From contig NZ_BBWW01000004.1 of NCBI RefSeq assembly GCF_001485215.1, forward strand, positions 20,247 to 84,246: a stretch of 64,000 bases of DNA, written 5' to 3'. Position numbers and translations under genes: made by a program. This DNA is from Leptolyngbya sp. NIES-2104. Its GTDB lineage: Bacteria; Cyanobacteriota; Cyanobacteriia; Leptolyngbyales; Leptolyngbyaceae. The notes under the pieces were generated by a model. The model was not told the DNA's origin. It ran no database searches and was given only the letters and a program-made list of their open reading frames with translations. Position 1 is the stretch's first letter. Each line of letters starts with the position of its first letter. This document shows positions 36,906 through 45,391 of the stretch, one piece after another.

Positions 36906-37839
36906 ATCGAGACAATCGCTAACTCAGGGCTTATCGGCATCGATCGCCCAGAAGTTTATTGAAAATCCCGAAAGCGTTGACCCTTCGCAAACGCTCTCCC
37001 TTGGGCAAATTCATCTTCCGAACAAGCAACCCCGACGCTACTTTGATCCGCAGAAGCAGGCACAGCTCGTCCAATCTGTCCGGGAGTATGGCATTTTAGA
37101 GCCATTACTCGTTCGTCCTCTGGAGAATGGAGCTTACGAGTTAGTCGCAGGTGAGCGGCGCTACCGCGCAGCAAAAGAGCTTGGACTTCAAGATGCTCCC
37201 GTGGTGGTCAAGGAGCTTAACGATCAACAGGCGCTTCGAGTATCGCTGATTGAGAATCTACAACGAGAAGACCTCAATCCAGTCGAAGAAACAGAAGCCA
37301 TTTTAGATTTACTTGCGATTCAAATTGGCGGGAGTCGTGATGATGTTGCTTCGGTTTTGCACCGAGCCAATCACGCAAAAACTCGTGAGCAAGAACTGGA
37401 GGGAAACGTTTCCCTCCAGCTTCAAACGATTGAATCTGTTTTGGAAGAAATTGGTCGCTTCAATGCTGAATCCTTTCGTACCAGCCGTTTACCGCTACTT
37501 AAGTTGCCGTCCGAAGTTCTACAAGCACTTCAAGAAGGAAAGCTTGAATTTACAAAAGCGCGAGCGATCGCACGAGTAAAAAGCGAACAGCAACGCAAAT
37601 CACTACTTAAGCTGGCAATATCAAAGAACCTGAGCTTGAGTGAAATCAAACAAAAGATCGCAGCAGTCTCCCCTCCTCAAGAAAAAGCACCAGAAGTCAG
37701 CTATGCTCAACGATATGCTCAGATTGGACAACGGTTGAGAAAGTCAGCAATCTGGGAAGATCCCAAAAAGCGAATTAAGCTAGAAAAATTGCTTTCTCAA
37801 CTTGACGATTTGATTGGAACTGAGAATCCATCAAATTAA
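36898..37839 (+). CDS. parB: ParB partition DNA-binding protein
   Basis: 313 aa. N-terminal CTPase/ParB domain with LPNKQPRRYFDP, YELVAGERRYRAAKELG and RVSLIENLQREDLNPVEE, then a helix-turn-helix region in which the usual order is somewhat altered, and a charged C-terminal dimerisation segment. Binds parS centromeres (not identified here) and stimulates ParA. Start ATG 36898 overlaps parA. The linked DUF1016 nuclease gene begins about 25 bp downstream. Confidence 0.92.
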   Translation: MAKSRQSLTQGLSASIAQKFIENPESVDPSQTLSLGQIHLPNKQPRRYFDPQKQAQLVQSVREYGILEPLLVRPLENGAYELVAGERRYRAAKELGLQDAPVVVKELNDQQALRVSLIENLQREDLNPVEETEAILDLLAIQIGGSRDDVASVLHRANHAKTREQELEGNVSLQLQTIESVLEEIGRFNAESFRTSRLPLLKLPSEVLQALQEGKLEFTKARAIARVKSEQQRKSLLKLAISKNLSLSEIKQKIAAVSPPQEKAPEVSYAQRYAQIGQRLRKSAIWEDPKKRIKLEKLLSQLDDLIGTENPSN

Positions 37840-37864
37840 ATTTTCAACCTATAGCTGTGCCACC

Positions 37865-38902
37865 GTGACTGATCAATCCTCACTCTTCTCGCAAAACTAT
37901 GATGCTTTCCTCAATAGATTGAAGGAGCGCATTCGTCACGCTCAAGTGTTGGCTGCCACAGCTCTTAACCGAGAAGCAATTTTACTGTATTGGCAGCTTG
38001 GTAAAGAAATTCTAGAGCGACAAGAGCGCGAAGGTTGGGGAGCAAAAGTTGTCGATCGACTTGCTAAAGATTTACGACGCGAATTCCCTGATGTGCAAGG
38101 ATTTTCGGCGCGAAACCTCAAATACATGAGGGCATTTGCGGAGGCATATCCAGACGTTGAAATTGTGCAACGGCTGTTGCACAAATTGCCGTGGGGTCAT
38201 TTGATTCGATTATTGGACAGTGTGAAGGATTCAGACCAGCGACTCTGGTACGCGCAGCAAGCGATCGAGAATGGCTGGAGCCGAACGATTTTGGAGTATC
38301 AGATTGAGAGTGGATTACACAAGCGGCAAGGTGGAGCAATTACAAATTTTGAACAGACGTTACCGCAGCCCCAATCTGACCTGGCAAGAGATTTAATCAA
38401 AGATCCGTACAACTTCTCGTTTCTGACGCTGGGTAAAAATGCCCAAGAGCGAGATCTTGAAAATGCGCTTGTCGCACACATTCGAGACTTTTTATTAGAG
38501 CTGGGAATGGGATTTTCTTTCATGGGAAGTCAGTACCCAATCGCAGTGGACGGAAAAGATTACAAACTGGATTTGTTGTTTTATCATGTTCGACTGCGTT
38601 GCTATGTGGTTATCGAACTCAAAATGGTGGAGTTTGAGCCAGAGTTTTCCGGCAAGCTTAATTTCTACGTCTCGGCGATCGATGATTTGCTACGGCATGA
38701 AGATGACCAACCCACAATCGGCATTATTCTTTGTAAGTCAAAGCGAAGAACCACAGTAGAGTATGCGCTTAGAAATGTGAGTACACCGATCGCAGTTTCC
38801 ACCCACCAATTACCAGATCAGTTAAAAGAAAATCTACCGTCGAGCGAACAGCTTGAAATAGAGATTGATACTAAGCTTTCTGAAATTGCAAATCAGGAGT
38901 AA
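37865..38902 (+). CDS. DUF1016/YhcG-family PD-(D/E)XK nuclease-like protein
   Basis: 345 aa from GTG 37865. N-terminal winged-helix-like DUF1016 part (REAILLYWQLGKEILERQEREGWGAKVVDRLAKDLRREFPDVQGFSARNLKYMRAF) and C-terminal nuclease part with KDYKLDLLFYHVRLRCYVVIELKMVEFEPEFSGKLNFY, in which D-L-L and E-L-K give the Asp...Glu-x-Lys core. YhcG-type proteins are widespread in mobile and defence loci; the cellular substrate is unclear. It is likely cotranscribed with parAB. Confidence 0.88.
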   Translation: MTDQSSLFSQNYDAFLNRLKERIRHAQVLAATALNREAILLYWQLGKEILERQEREGWGAKVVDRLAKDLRREFPDVQGFSARNLKYMRAFAEAYPDVEIVQRLLHKLPWGHLIRLLDSVKDSDQRLWYAQQAIENGWSRTILEYQIESGLHKRQGGAITNFEQTLPQPQSDLARDLIKDPYNFSFLTLGKNAQERDLENALVAHIRDFLLELGMGFSFMGSQYPIAVDGKDYKLDLLFYHVRLRCYVVIELKMVEFEPEFSGKLNFYVSAIDDLLRHEDDQPTIGIILCKSKRRTTVEYALRNVSTPIAVSTHQLPDQLKENLPSSEQLEIEIDTKLSEIANQE

Positions 38903-38948
38903 TCTCAATCCGGTATGCCATGCTTTGATCTCACTCCCGCGTCAGTAT

Positions 38949-39416
38949 TCATTTGCAGATTTCGATTCGATAGCTGGCTGGAGTTGTGCGAACTGAACAC
39001 CGAAATTTTACCTTTACCAGGTTTCCAGCGCTTTCGCCTGACCAGTTCAATTTCACATCAATCGACTTATCTGGGCGCTGAGAAACGGATAGAATCTCGG
39101 ATTTGATCGAGCCTGCCTTGAATTGCTTCCAGTACCGCTGATAATCTTGACGACTCACGCCCCAAGCTGGCGACAGAAAACTGTAAGCTGTATCAAAATC
39201 ATGTTGATTCAACGCTTCAAAATATCGGCTCATGAAGTCTTCAACCGTCATTTGGATGGGGGTTGGATCAACAGAAGGTGAAGGAACTGAATTTGAGGAC
39301 AGCGTGGGTGATTGAGTCGAAGGAATCTCTCGATTGATGCGAGTTAAGCCAATATTTAATCCAATGAGCGATGCACCTAGCACTGCTCCTAACATAACGA
39401 GTTGAGAAGGACGCAT
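38949..39416 (-). CDS. Secreted/anchored NTF2-like protein of module B
   Basis: 155 aa. Paralogue of the module A protein at 1607-2071: same N-terminal hydrophobic anchor (LVMLGAVLGASLIGLNIGL), Ser/Pro-rich linker, domain starting VEDFMSRYFEALNQHDFDTAYSFLSPAWG, and C-terminal FRCSV...IEICK cysteine pair. More than half of the domain residues are shared. It lies after the P-loop gene across a GC-rich inverted repeat. The linkage kept in both modules is the main hint of a shared function. Confidence 0.7.
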   Translation of the reverse strand: MRPSQLVMLGAVLGASLIGLNIGLTRINREIPSTQSPTLSSNSVPSPSVDPTPIQMTVEDFMSRYFEALNQHDFDTAYSFLSPAWGVSRQDYQRYWKQFKAGSIKSEILSVSQRPDKSIDVKLNWSGESAGNLVKVKFRCSVRTTPASYRIEICK

Positions 39417-39622
39417 AAATTATGTGGGATAATGTGTGAAGAATGGGTGCTGCCGCACCCCATGATGAAATTTAGTGCAAATTCAACTAATCGCAGTTTC
39501 TACGTTTGACGAAAAGAACTTTTGATCGCTGTTTGACAGAGTGTTTTCTCTTGATAGTTAATCTGACGCTTGTAGCGCAACTTAATTCGTTACAGAACCT
39601 CGATCGAACACGATCAACACCT

Positions 39623-39692
39623 GACACGGGCGGCTGACCCGCGCTGACCCTGCCCGTGTCACGGCTTTTCTGCCTGCCGTGTCGCCCGTGTC
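39623..39692. repeat. GC-rich inverted-repeat cluster at the end of the module B ATPase gene
   Basis: GACACGGGC (39623-39631) is mirrored exactly by GCCCGTGTC (39652-39660), which recurs directly at 39684-39692, with a degenerate GCCGTGTC at 39676-39683. The last copy overlaps the stop codon of the P-loop gene. It occupies the same place as the ACTTACCC cluster of module A but with a different sequence. Terminator or protein site. The remaining gap 39417-39622 shows nothing I can name. Confidence 0.55.
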
Positions 39693-41439
39693 ACTCTGCA
39701 TCAAGCTGTTCAATTTGTGTTAGCAAATAACGAAATTCAGGACGACTCAATCCTTTACGACGAGCGTTGTAATTGCTGTAGCTTTGATCGAAAGATAATC
39801 CTTGATTCCGATCAAGCCATTCTCCTAATTCCGCGATCGCCAGCATCAATTCTGTTCGAGAAAGCGGCGGTTTAGAAACATTTCCTCGATCATTCACTTC
39901 CTTGCTTTGCGTGTTTTGCGTCAAGGGAGATAGATCGGCTGATTTTGATTCAGACGTGGGTTGAGTCGTCTCGCTTTGGTGCTGCTCTTGCGGAAATGCT
40001 TCGCCTCGATCGAGTCCTGGATTTTCGAGTCTGGGCATTGGTTCCCATCGATTTAAGGCAGTGTGAAAATAGCCAATTCCCTTCAGAATCGAATGATTTT
40101 TGAGATGTTGGGTTGCGGTCGATCGAGAGCAGGCGGACTGAAAAGCGGATTGGTCGAGGAGCAGTTTGTTGCTGAACACATTCGTATCGCCTGCCATCTG
40201 ACTGAGAAAGCCAAATTGAGTAGAGTTCGCGATCGCTAAAAAGTAAACGTTCGAGCGAGATTCTTTCTTAATGCCCAGCGCATCGAGATTCAACGCCTGA
40301 GCTGTACCGTACAAAAACTTGCGTTCTGAATTGCCTTGAATTGCTAGATATGCGATCAAGAATGCAACTTCATCCCATTCCTTGATCATGCGCTTAACAC
40401 CGTAAGCTGCCGCAATGCCGTTGATTTCAGAAAAGGCGATAAAGGCAGTTCCCGGACGGTCGATCGCGATTTGCAGGGCATCGACGATTGAGGCGTGGTA
40501 AGTGGCAGGGTCGTTCCGCATCGAAATTCGCACCACTTGATCGTAGAGATGACCGGACCACAGCGCCGATTCACTGGGGCTATTTTTGCCGTCAATGCCC
40601 AAGAAGTAAGCATTCTGATGGGATCGCTTCAGCGCCGACATCACGTTGTAGAGCGTAATGTCCTTGCCTGCTTCCGATTGCCCGAAGATGAATGTTGAAT
40701 AGGGTTTAGCGATCATCAAAGACTGTAAACTTTTGGGAAGCCCAATCTCACACGGCAAGTTGTACGCCCGCTCTAACTCGGTCACAGGTGAGTGGATTGA
40801 ATCTTGCTGCTGAGGCGAGAGCGGGACATCCACTACGTTTCGTCCTATCTGGGTATCGATTCCGATCGTGTTCTGTAACGACAATAGTTCGGACGAATTG
40901 GGATGTGACGGTAGGGTTGGAATTGTCCTGGACTTCTCATCTAAGCGATGCCGATGCCGCGCTTCTACCATTCCCGGCAGCATTTCGATTAATTGTGCGG
41001 CTGGAATGACATTGCCATCGTAAATAATTGCGTCTTGAGCGTAGTCGTAATTACCAATGAACGACTCGTAGGAACTGAGAATTTCGTCTTCTGTCCCGGT
41101 TTGCGCTTTTTGCAAATAACCTAATAACTGGATCAAGCGACGATGCTTGTTCAGCAGCAAAATCTCCCGCTTGTCGTGCATTGTTAAGCGGTGAGATCGT
41201 GATTTCCAAAACGTGAATGCGCCCAATGCTGCCACAATCATGCCAACTGGATTGGTGGACACAAGAGCAAGCCCGATCGCAACCTGACTCGCCCCTGCCC
41301 AGTTACCGATCGTTCTAACGGTGTTTGTTTTTGTCGAAAACTCTGCGAGCAGGTCTACCAGCCGGACGGAGTTAGCTAAGTCAACGCCCCCGTCTACCAC
41401 CAGCGATCGCAAAATTGATTTTGAGAAGTTTGCATCCAT
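39691..41439 (-). CDS. Membrane-anchored P-loop ATPase-like protein, module B
   Basis: 582 aa, paralogue of 2417-3994. N-terminal hydrophobic region (about residues 48-78, VAIGLALVSTNPVGMIVAALGAFTF), P-loop-like FIFGQSEAGKD (Lys259) followed by strand AYFLGIDGKNS, and a shared C-terminal domain SRTELMLAIAELGEWLDRN ... GLSRPEFRYLLTQIE. The residue after the P-loop Lys is again Asp instead of Ser/Thr, so this is a family trait and not an error. Layout recalls coupling-protein or FtsK/HerA ATPases. Last gene of the minus-strand module B operon. Confidence 0.6.
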   Translation of the reverse strand: MDANFSKSILRSLVVDGGVDLANSVRLVDLLAEFSTKTNTVRTIGNWAGASQVAIGLALVSTNPVGMIVAALGAFTFWKSRSHRLTMHDKREILLLNKHRRLIQLLGYLQKAQTGTEDEILSSYESFIGNYDYAQDAIIYDGNVIPAAQLIEMLPGMVEARHRHRLDEKSRTIPTLPSHPNSSELLSLQNTIGIDTQIGRNVVDVPLSPQQQDSIHSPVTELERAYNLPCEIGLPKSLQSLMIAKPYSTFIFGQSEAGKDITLYNVMSALKRSHQNAYFLGIDGKNSPSESALWSGHLYDQVVRISMRNDPATYHASIVDALQIAIDRPGTAFIAFSEINGIAAAYGVKRMIKEWDEVAFLIAYLAIQGNSERKFLYGTAQALNLDALGIKKESRSNVYFLAIANSTQFGFLSQMAGDTNVFSNKLLLDQSAFQSACSRSTATQHLKNHSILKGIGYFHTALNRWEPMPRLENPGLDRGEAFPQEQHQSETTQPTSESKSADLSPLTQNTQSKEVNDRGNVSKPPLSRTELMLAIAELGEWLDRNQGLSFDQSYSNYNARRKGLSRPEFRYLLTQIEQLDAE

Positions 41440-41496
41440 CGCTTTTCTCGATTGTGTATCGTTGGGGCAGAACCTACGAGAACCGCCCCTTCATTG

Positions 41497-42231
41497 CTAT
41501 TTCGCCTGCTCGTATCCGCCTAAAAATTGTTTGACTGACCGCGCTAAGCCGATCAGCACTTCAAACCCAAACACGAGAAAGCAGGTAATCAAAACGTTCT
41601 GAAGCAACCAGTTCGACGGAACCAATAGCCCCCACAGTCCGCCTTGCCAAAGCGGGTAGTCAGTCCATAGCATTCCAAAGTCACCGATGTGCGCGACGAT
41701 CGACGCGACGATGAACATTTTTCGGCGCAGCTCGGCATCCCTTACCGTCACGTCTTGCCAATAGAGCAAATCGGTTTGTTTGCCTTCGGTGCGCGACACA
41801 ATCGGAACGTGCAGCCCGTTCAGGGTTTTGAGGATTTGCACCTTCACGTCATAATCCCAAAAGTCAGTACGAGGAAGCGTTTCAAACACTTGAATCAGCG
41901 CCCAAGTAAGGAAGGCAATAAGCCATGAGAACGCGAGTAGCCATTGGGCACTCACTAATCTCAGAAATGACTCAACGGTCTTTGAGTAACTAGGAACGTT
42001 GATGATTGCAAAGAAAATCGCGCCTGCCAGCATGATGAAAATTTGCCCTTTCGGGGTTTGAATGAAGCTGACGATCGCAAGGAGACGATCGACAAAATCA
42101 ACATCACCATCGCCGTCTAAGTCGCCTTTTTTCTTGCTGTCTGAAGACTGAGATCGTTTGGCTTCATAGCTCGGCGGGTAAACCAATTCGCGGTTATTCG
42201 AGTTCGTTTGATTCGATTTTTTGGTATCCAT
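41497..42231 (-). CDS. Polytopic membrane protein with EF-hand-like loop, module B
   Basis: 244 aa from ATG 42231. A polar N-terminus carries GDLDGDGDVDFVDRL (Asp37-Asp48), an EF-hand/dockerin-type calcium loop with acidic residues at positions 1, 3, 5, 7, 9 and 12. About four transmembrane segments follow (GQIFIMLAGAIFFAIINV, WLLAFSWLIAFLTWALIQVF, KMFIVASIVAHIGDFGMLW, WLLQNVLITCFLVFGFEVLIGL). Topology parallels the module A membrane protein, which lacks the loop. Two bases separate it from the upstream TM/Cys gene. No family recognised. Confidence 0.62.
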   Translation of the reverse strand: MDTKKSNQTNSNNRELVYPPSYEAKRSQSSDSKKKGDLDGDGDVDFVDRLLAIVSFIQTPKGQIFIMLAGAIFFAIINVPSYSKTVESFLRLVSAQWLLAFSWLIAFLTWALIQVFETLPRTDFWDYDVKVQILKTLNGLHVPIVSRTEGKQTDLLYWQDVTVRDAELRRKMFIVASIVAHIGDFGMLWTDYPLWQGGLWGLLVPSNWLLQNVLITCFLVFGFEVLIGLARSVKQFLGGYEQAK

Positions 42232-42232
42232 G

Positions 42233-42718
42233 TTAATGATTCCGGTAAGGAGCAAATTCGGGCGGAGGATTGTCAGATGGCATCGGGTACGGGCTGCCAG
42301 AACGCGGAACGACGTAGGCGGGTCTGAGCATCGCGCCTTTAAGAATGCTGACGAAGTTACGATCGCAAATTACAAGTCCGTCATAAACGGGTCGATTTGG
42401 GTTGCCGTAGATCTTGAAATTGCGATATGAACGATTTCGTTCTAAGCGAGAGACAGTGTTTTCACATTGTGGTTCAATGTAATCGCGCCACTGCTCCCAC
42501 GCTTTTGAGTTGGCGATGATTTGTGCTTTCGTGGCTGCATCACGCTGCGCCTGCTCGACCTTGGCTTGCTGGTCTTGGTGTTGTTTTGCCTGAGCTTCGT
42601 TTTGAGCAGAAATGGCTTGCACCGCTAGGCTTCCGGCGACGACCGCACTCACAGCAATACACCCGAAAATCACCGTGACATCTGACCTCAACTGCGCCAA
42701 ACGAGATTTAGGGGTCAT
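42233..42718 (-). CDS. Single-TM, coiled-coil, cysteine-containing protein, module B
   Basis: 161 aa. N-terminal TM segment (VTVIFGCIAVSAVVAGSLAVQAI), Gln/Ala-rich coiled coil (NEAQAKQHQDQQAKVEQAQRD, written here in part as heptads over residues ~40-65), then a soluble part with Cys in YIEPQCENTV and GLVICDRNF. Counterpart of the module A protein at 4787-5335. GGAGG lies 7 nt before ATG 42718. Probably anchored in the inner membrane with a disulfide-bonded periplasmic domain. Confidence 0.6.
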   Translation of the reverse strand: MTPKSRLAQLRSDVTVIFGCIAVSAVVAGSLAVQAISAQNEAQAKQHQDQQAKVEQAQRDAATKAQIIANSKAWEQWRDYIEPQCENTVSRLERNRSYRNFKIYGNPNRPVYDGLVICDRNFVSILKGAMLRPAYVVPRSGSPYPMPSDNPPPEFAPYRNH

Positions 42719-42722
42719 TGCG

Positions 42723-42908
42723 CTACCTCCGAGCGTTTGGATCAGAGATTGGGGGACGATCGCGAAGCATGATCACTCGCTCATTGCGTCCAGTCGCGCG
42801 TAACAAGTCGTTTTGCACTTGCGGTGATAGTGTTGCGGCATAGACTCCACAAGCAAAAGCAGCGACGATCAAGCCGTAACGAGCAGCGATCAAGAGAAGT
42901 GTTTTCAT
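42723..42908 (-). CDS. Small membrane protein, module B only
   Basis: 61 aa. One N-terminal membrane helix (LLLIAARYGLIVAAFACGVYAATL), then a polar tail with RATGRNERVIMLRDRPP. Its start codon overlaps the end of the upstream 115-aa gene by 4 bp, and the next gene follows within 4 bp, so translation is coupled. No counterpart in module A. Confidence 0.55.
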   Translation of the reverse strand: MKTLLLIAARYGLIVAAFACGVYAATLSPQVQNDLLRATGRNERVIMLRDRPPISDPNARR

Positions 42909-43252
42909 TGAGCAAACACCCCACTTGAAAGCTGGCTCGACATGGATTGCAGTAGCGCGATCGCGTCGCCTTCGGTGGCGTTGATTAGGATCTGTAAGGC
43001 GTGATCGACACTCTCGGAATAGCCTTGGAACAAGCCGTCAGCAACGTCGAGATACTGTTCGAGAGTGATCGGATCATTGCCTTCTGCCTGCACTTCGGTG
43101 TCGTGGCTCTGCCATAGTGCGAGCAAGGCAATCAGGTCAAATTTCTCTATGGCGCTGAGGCGTTCGAGGTAATCGCCAAACGCATGGCACAGCCCGTTCA
43201 GAACAATCGTATCTTTGTAGTAGTAGTGCGGCGAATCGTACTTTGATGGCAT
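42905..43252 (-). CDS. Small acidic conserved protein, module B
   Basis: 115 aa from ATG 43252 (an in-frame TTG at 43291 is less likely). PSKYDSPHYYY and FGDYLERLSAIEKFDLIALLALW align with the module A protein at 5371-5688. Acidic, helical, no membrane segment. Conserved position between the ParR-like and TM genes of the operon. Confidence 0.62.
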   Translation of the reverse strand: MPSKYDSPHYYYKDTIVLNGLCHAFGDYLERLSAIEKFDLIALLALWQSHDTEVQAEGNDPITLEQYLDVADGLFQGYSESVDHALQILINATEGDAIALLQSMSSQLSSGVFAQ

Positions 43253-43340
43253 ACTGGAAAGCCCTCTAGAATTGCAAAATTGTGGAGGCAACAGGGTGTC
43301 TAGGCTTTGGTCAGTCGGGACACCCTTTTTAATGCGTTAA

Positions 43341-43559
43341 TTAGCGGTAAACAGTTGGATCAGGTGAGTGGTCAGTGGGAGCGTTGCGATCCGGTTGATT
43401 CACTTGGAATCGCAGCAGCATCGGAACAGTGTGAAAGATGACGATCGCAAGCAAAATCACACCAGCGGCATTCGTTAGGGTGTTGACCCACAAGCGAATC
43501 TTTTCGTGTCGAGGTAAGCGATCGTACTCGGTCGGAAGTTGTTTGATTTTCTCAAGCAT
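43341..43559 (-). CDS. Small single-TM protein, module B only
   Basis: 72 aa from ATG 43559, with AGGAG 8 nt upstream. Charged N-terminus (MLEKIKQLPTEYDRLPRHEKIRLW), one membrane helix (AAGVILLAIVIFHTVPML) and a short polar tail. Lies in the 388-bp space between the ParR-like and 115-aa genes. No module A counterpart and no family recognised. Confidence 0.55.
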   Translation of the reverse strand: MLEKIKQLPTEYDRLPRHEKIRLWVNTLTNAAGVILLAIVIFHTVPMLLRFQVNQPDRNAPTDHSPDPTVYR

Positions 43560-43639
43560 TGGAAGTACTCCTATTAACGGCATAAGTGGTGCAGTTTTGT
43601 ACAAAGTCAGAACGAAGCGATGTGGGAAATCAATCGCCG

Positions 43640-43852
43640 CTAGTCCCAAGACGCGATCGCTTCAATGTCGTCAAGCACAGAGGAAGTTGATTCGCTTTGG
43701 CTCAATACAATCGTTTGTGGAGACTGTAAACAAGGCTGTATCCAACAGTTCAAGATGTGTTCTAAACCGTCTTTCGGATCATCAGAACGCAGACTAGCAG
43801 CTACTTCCATCAACAATTGCTGATGGTGTCTTTTAACAATCGATAAGCGCAT
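43640..43852 (-). CDS. Putative ParR-like DNA-binding adaptor, module B
   Basis: 70 aa, 11 bp downstream of the ParM-like gene, GGAG 6 nt before ATG 43852. The start MRLSIVKRHHQQLLMEVAASLRSDDPKDGLEHILNCWI suits strand-helix-helix (ribbon-helix-helix), and the tail is polar. Position and size match the module A gene at 5748-6011. Assignment rests on context and fold shape. Confidence 0.5.
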   Translation of the reverse strand: MRLSIVKRHHQQLLMEVAASLRSDDPKDGLEHILNCWIQPCLQSPQTIVLSQSESTSSVLDDIEAIASWD

Positions 43853-43863
43853 TTTTTACTCCA

Positions 43864-44904
43864 CTACGATCGTGCTGAAAGTCTTAGGGCAATTTCGTAC
43901 AGCCCTTTCGCATTCGTCCAGCGGGCATTTTGTGGAACACTAATTCCTCGCTTTGCTAACAGTTGCGGAATTCCAGGAAGACAAGCACCACCACCGACAG
44001 CCACGATCGCAGTCGCCGCAGGGACACGAGCTTCCGCCGCCCGGACAAACGGCTTTAATCCTTGGTTGAACCATTCAGGCAAAGCTTTGAGATAAGCCTC
44101 TCTGAAATTCCAATCTGGGCATTGAGTGCCGTACTCGAATCGCCCGGACTCAATCCCTGCTCGGATTAAGTGACGGTCTGCGGGACGTTTGAGAAATTGC
44201 CGCACACTCTCGGAAAGCGCGATCGCGTCAATTAATTTCTCAACGCCAGCATCCGGTGCATAGTCCCGATAAGTCATTTGTAGGTTGTTGAAACTGCTGA
44301 CGATCGTGGTGCCATTCCCAATGTCAAACAGCAACGCATTGGTAAAGTCATAGTCGTGGCGAATTGCGTAAGCAGTTCCGGCTCCCTCTTCAAGTACTTT
44401 GCCAACGATAATGTTGACAGTTGATTCTTTTCCCAGCAATCGAATGCGATGAGTACCGGAGAGTGCTTGAGCGATCGCTTTTCCAAACGTCGCCCCGTCG
44501 TGTACAGAAGCAACGATATTGAAAAACCAGTCGCTTCGGTGCGGAAATTGAGTCAAGGCACTTAGAAAAAGTTGAAGACAAAGATCGGTTTTGCCCTCCT
44601 TAGAATCGGTGACACGATAAATTGCGGTTGGATGGCTGTAGTAAGCATTGATGCCTCCGATCCACTGCCGTCCCATCAGGTCAGAACGATTGCCGTCCAA
44701 ATATTCCACATACCCCTGGTTTGCGAATGTGGCGCGTTCTTCGAGGTATAGGACGTAACTCTCTTGCAGAATTTGCCCCAGACCGGAGTAAAGTTTCTCA
44801 GCTCCGTTGCCAACATCTAGCCCGATCGCCAGAGTTTGTCGTGTCGTGTCATCTGATGCCGCATTCTGCCCAACTTTGGGCAAGTTCTTTGTCATAAAGG
44901 TCAT
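43864..44904 (-). CDS. parM-like: ParM-like actin ATPase, module B
   Basis: 346 aa from ATG 44904, which has GGGAG 6 nt upstream. Actin-fold motifs: LAIGLDVGNGAEKLYSG (phosphate 1), ALLFDIGNGTTIVSSF (phosphate 2) and TAIVAVGGGACLPGIPQLL (adenosine). The same type of protein as 6016-7026 but well diverged, so the two could segregate separate replicons without cross-talk. Heads the minus-strand operon of module B. The 195 bp upstream hold two palindromic TCTAATTAGA sites. Confidence 0.8.
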   Translation of the reverse strand: MTFMTKNLPKVGQNAASDDTTRQTLAIGLDVGNGAEKLYSGLGQILQESYVLYLEERATFANQGYVEYLDGNRSDLMGRQWIGGINAYYSHPTAIYRVTDSKEGKTDLCLQLFLSALTQFPHRSDWFFNIVASVHDGATFGKAIAQALSGTHRIRLLGKESTVNIIVGKVLEEGAGTAYAIRHDYDFTNALLFDIGNGTTIVSSFNNLQMTYRDYAPDAGVEKLIDAIALSESVRQFLKRPADRHLIRAGIESGRFEYGTQCPDWNFREAYLKALPEWFNQGLKPFVRAAEARVPAATAIVAVGGGACLPGIPQLLAKRGISVPQNARWTNAKGLYEIALRLSARS

Positions 44905-45027
44905 GGTCGTCTCCCATAAAAGCTTGATGTAGTGCTGGTTTAAGCCAGCGCTCATGAGAACAGCAGAATGTGTCACCCTATGCCGTCTCAAGACTTTTTC
45001 TGCCGCTTCATGAAAGTCATGATAGCA

Positions 45028-45060
45028 TCTAATTAGATTCTGTAAAGTTCTAATTAGATT
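45028..45060. repeat. Paired TCTAATTAGATT sites, candidate operator/centromere of module B
   Basis: TCTAATTAGATT at 45028-45039 and 45049-45060; each holds the perfect palindrome TCTAATTAGA. Centre-to-centre spacing is 21 bp, two helical turns, so proteins would bind the same face. Lies between the divergent ParM-like and RHH genes, where module A has AACATG repeats. Confidence 0.6.
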
Positions 45061-45099
45061 ACTTCAGAATATTTGTGAAAGCACAGAGGTAGAATTCAG

Positions 45100-45306
45100 A
45101 TGACCGAAGCATTCCAGACCACAATGGCTAAATTCAGCATCAATGTGCCAGAACAGATAGGAGAAGATTTGCAGCGATGGGCAGACGAAGAAGGACGACC
45201 ACGCGCAAATCTGGCAGCATTTTTAGTTGAATTAGCTGTTCGACAGAAGTACCCAGAAAAATACCCGCCTGAGAAAGTGGTTAAAAAACACGGGGAAACA
45301 ACATGA
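45100..45306 (+). CDS. Ribbon-helix-helix regulator, module B
   Basis: 68 aa. FSINVPEQIGEDLQRWADEEGRPRANLAAFLVELAVRQKYPEKY is a CopG-type ribbon-helix-helix: strand FSINVP, helix, GRPRANLAAFLVE helix. Start ATG 45100 with GAGG 11 nt upstream; ATG 45124 is an alternative. Likely binds the TCTAATTAGA pair just upstream. Followed by a Uma2 gene as in module A; the 85-bp gap holds a short frame starting MIQTVLRQITLDFP that stops at once. Confidence 0.7.
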   Translation: MTEAFQTTMAKFSINVPEQIGEDLQRWADEEGRPRANLAAFLVELAVRQKYPEKYPPEKVVKKHGETT

Positions 45307-45391
45307 TTCAAACTGTCCTCAGACAAATCACCCTCGACTTTCCCTAAGTCAAATTCGCAGAACTTAAGTAGCAAAAAGAAGGTGACTCGTT

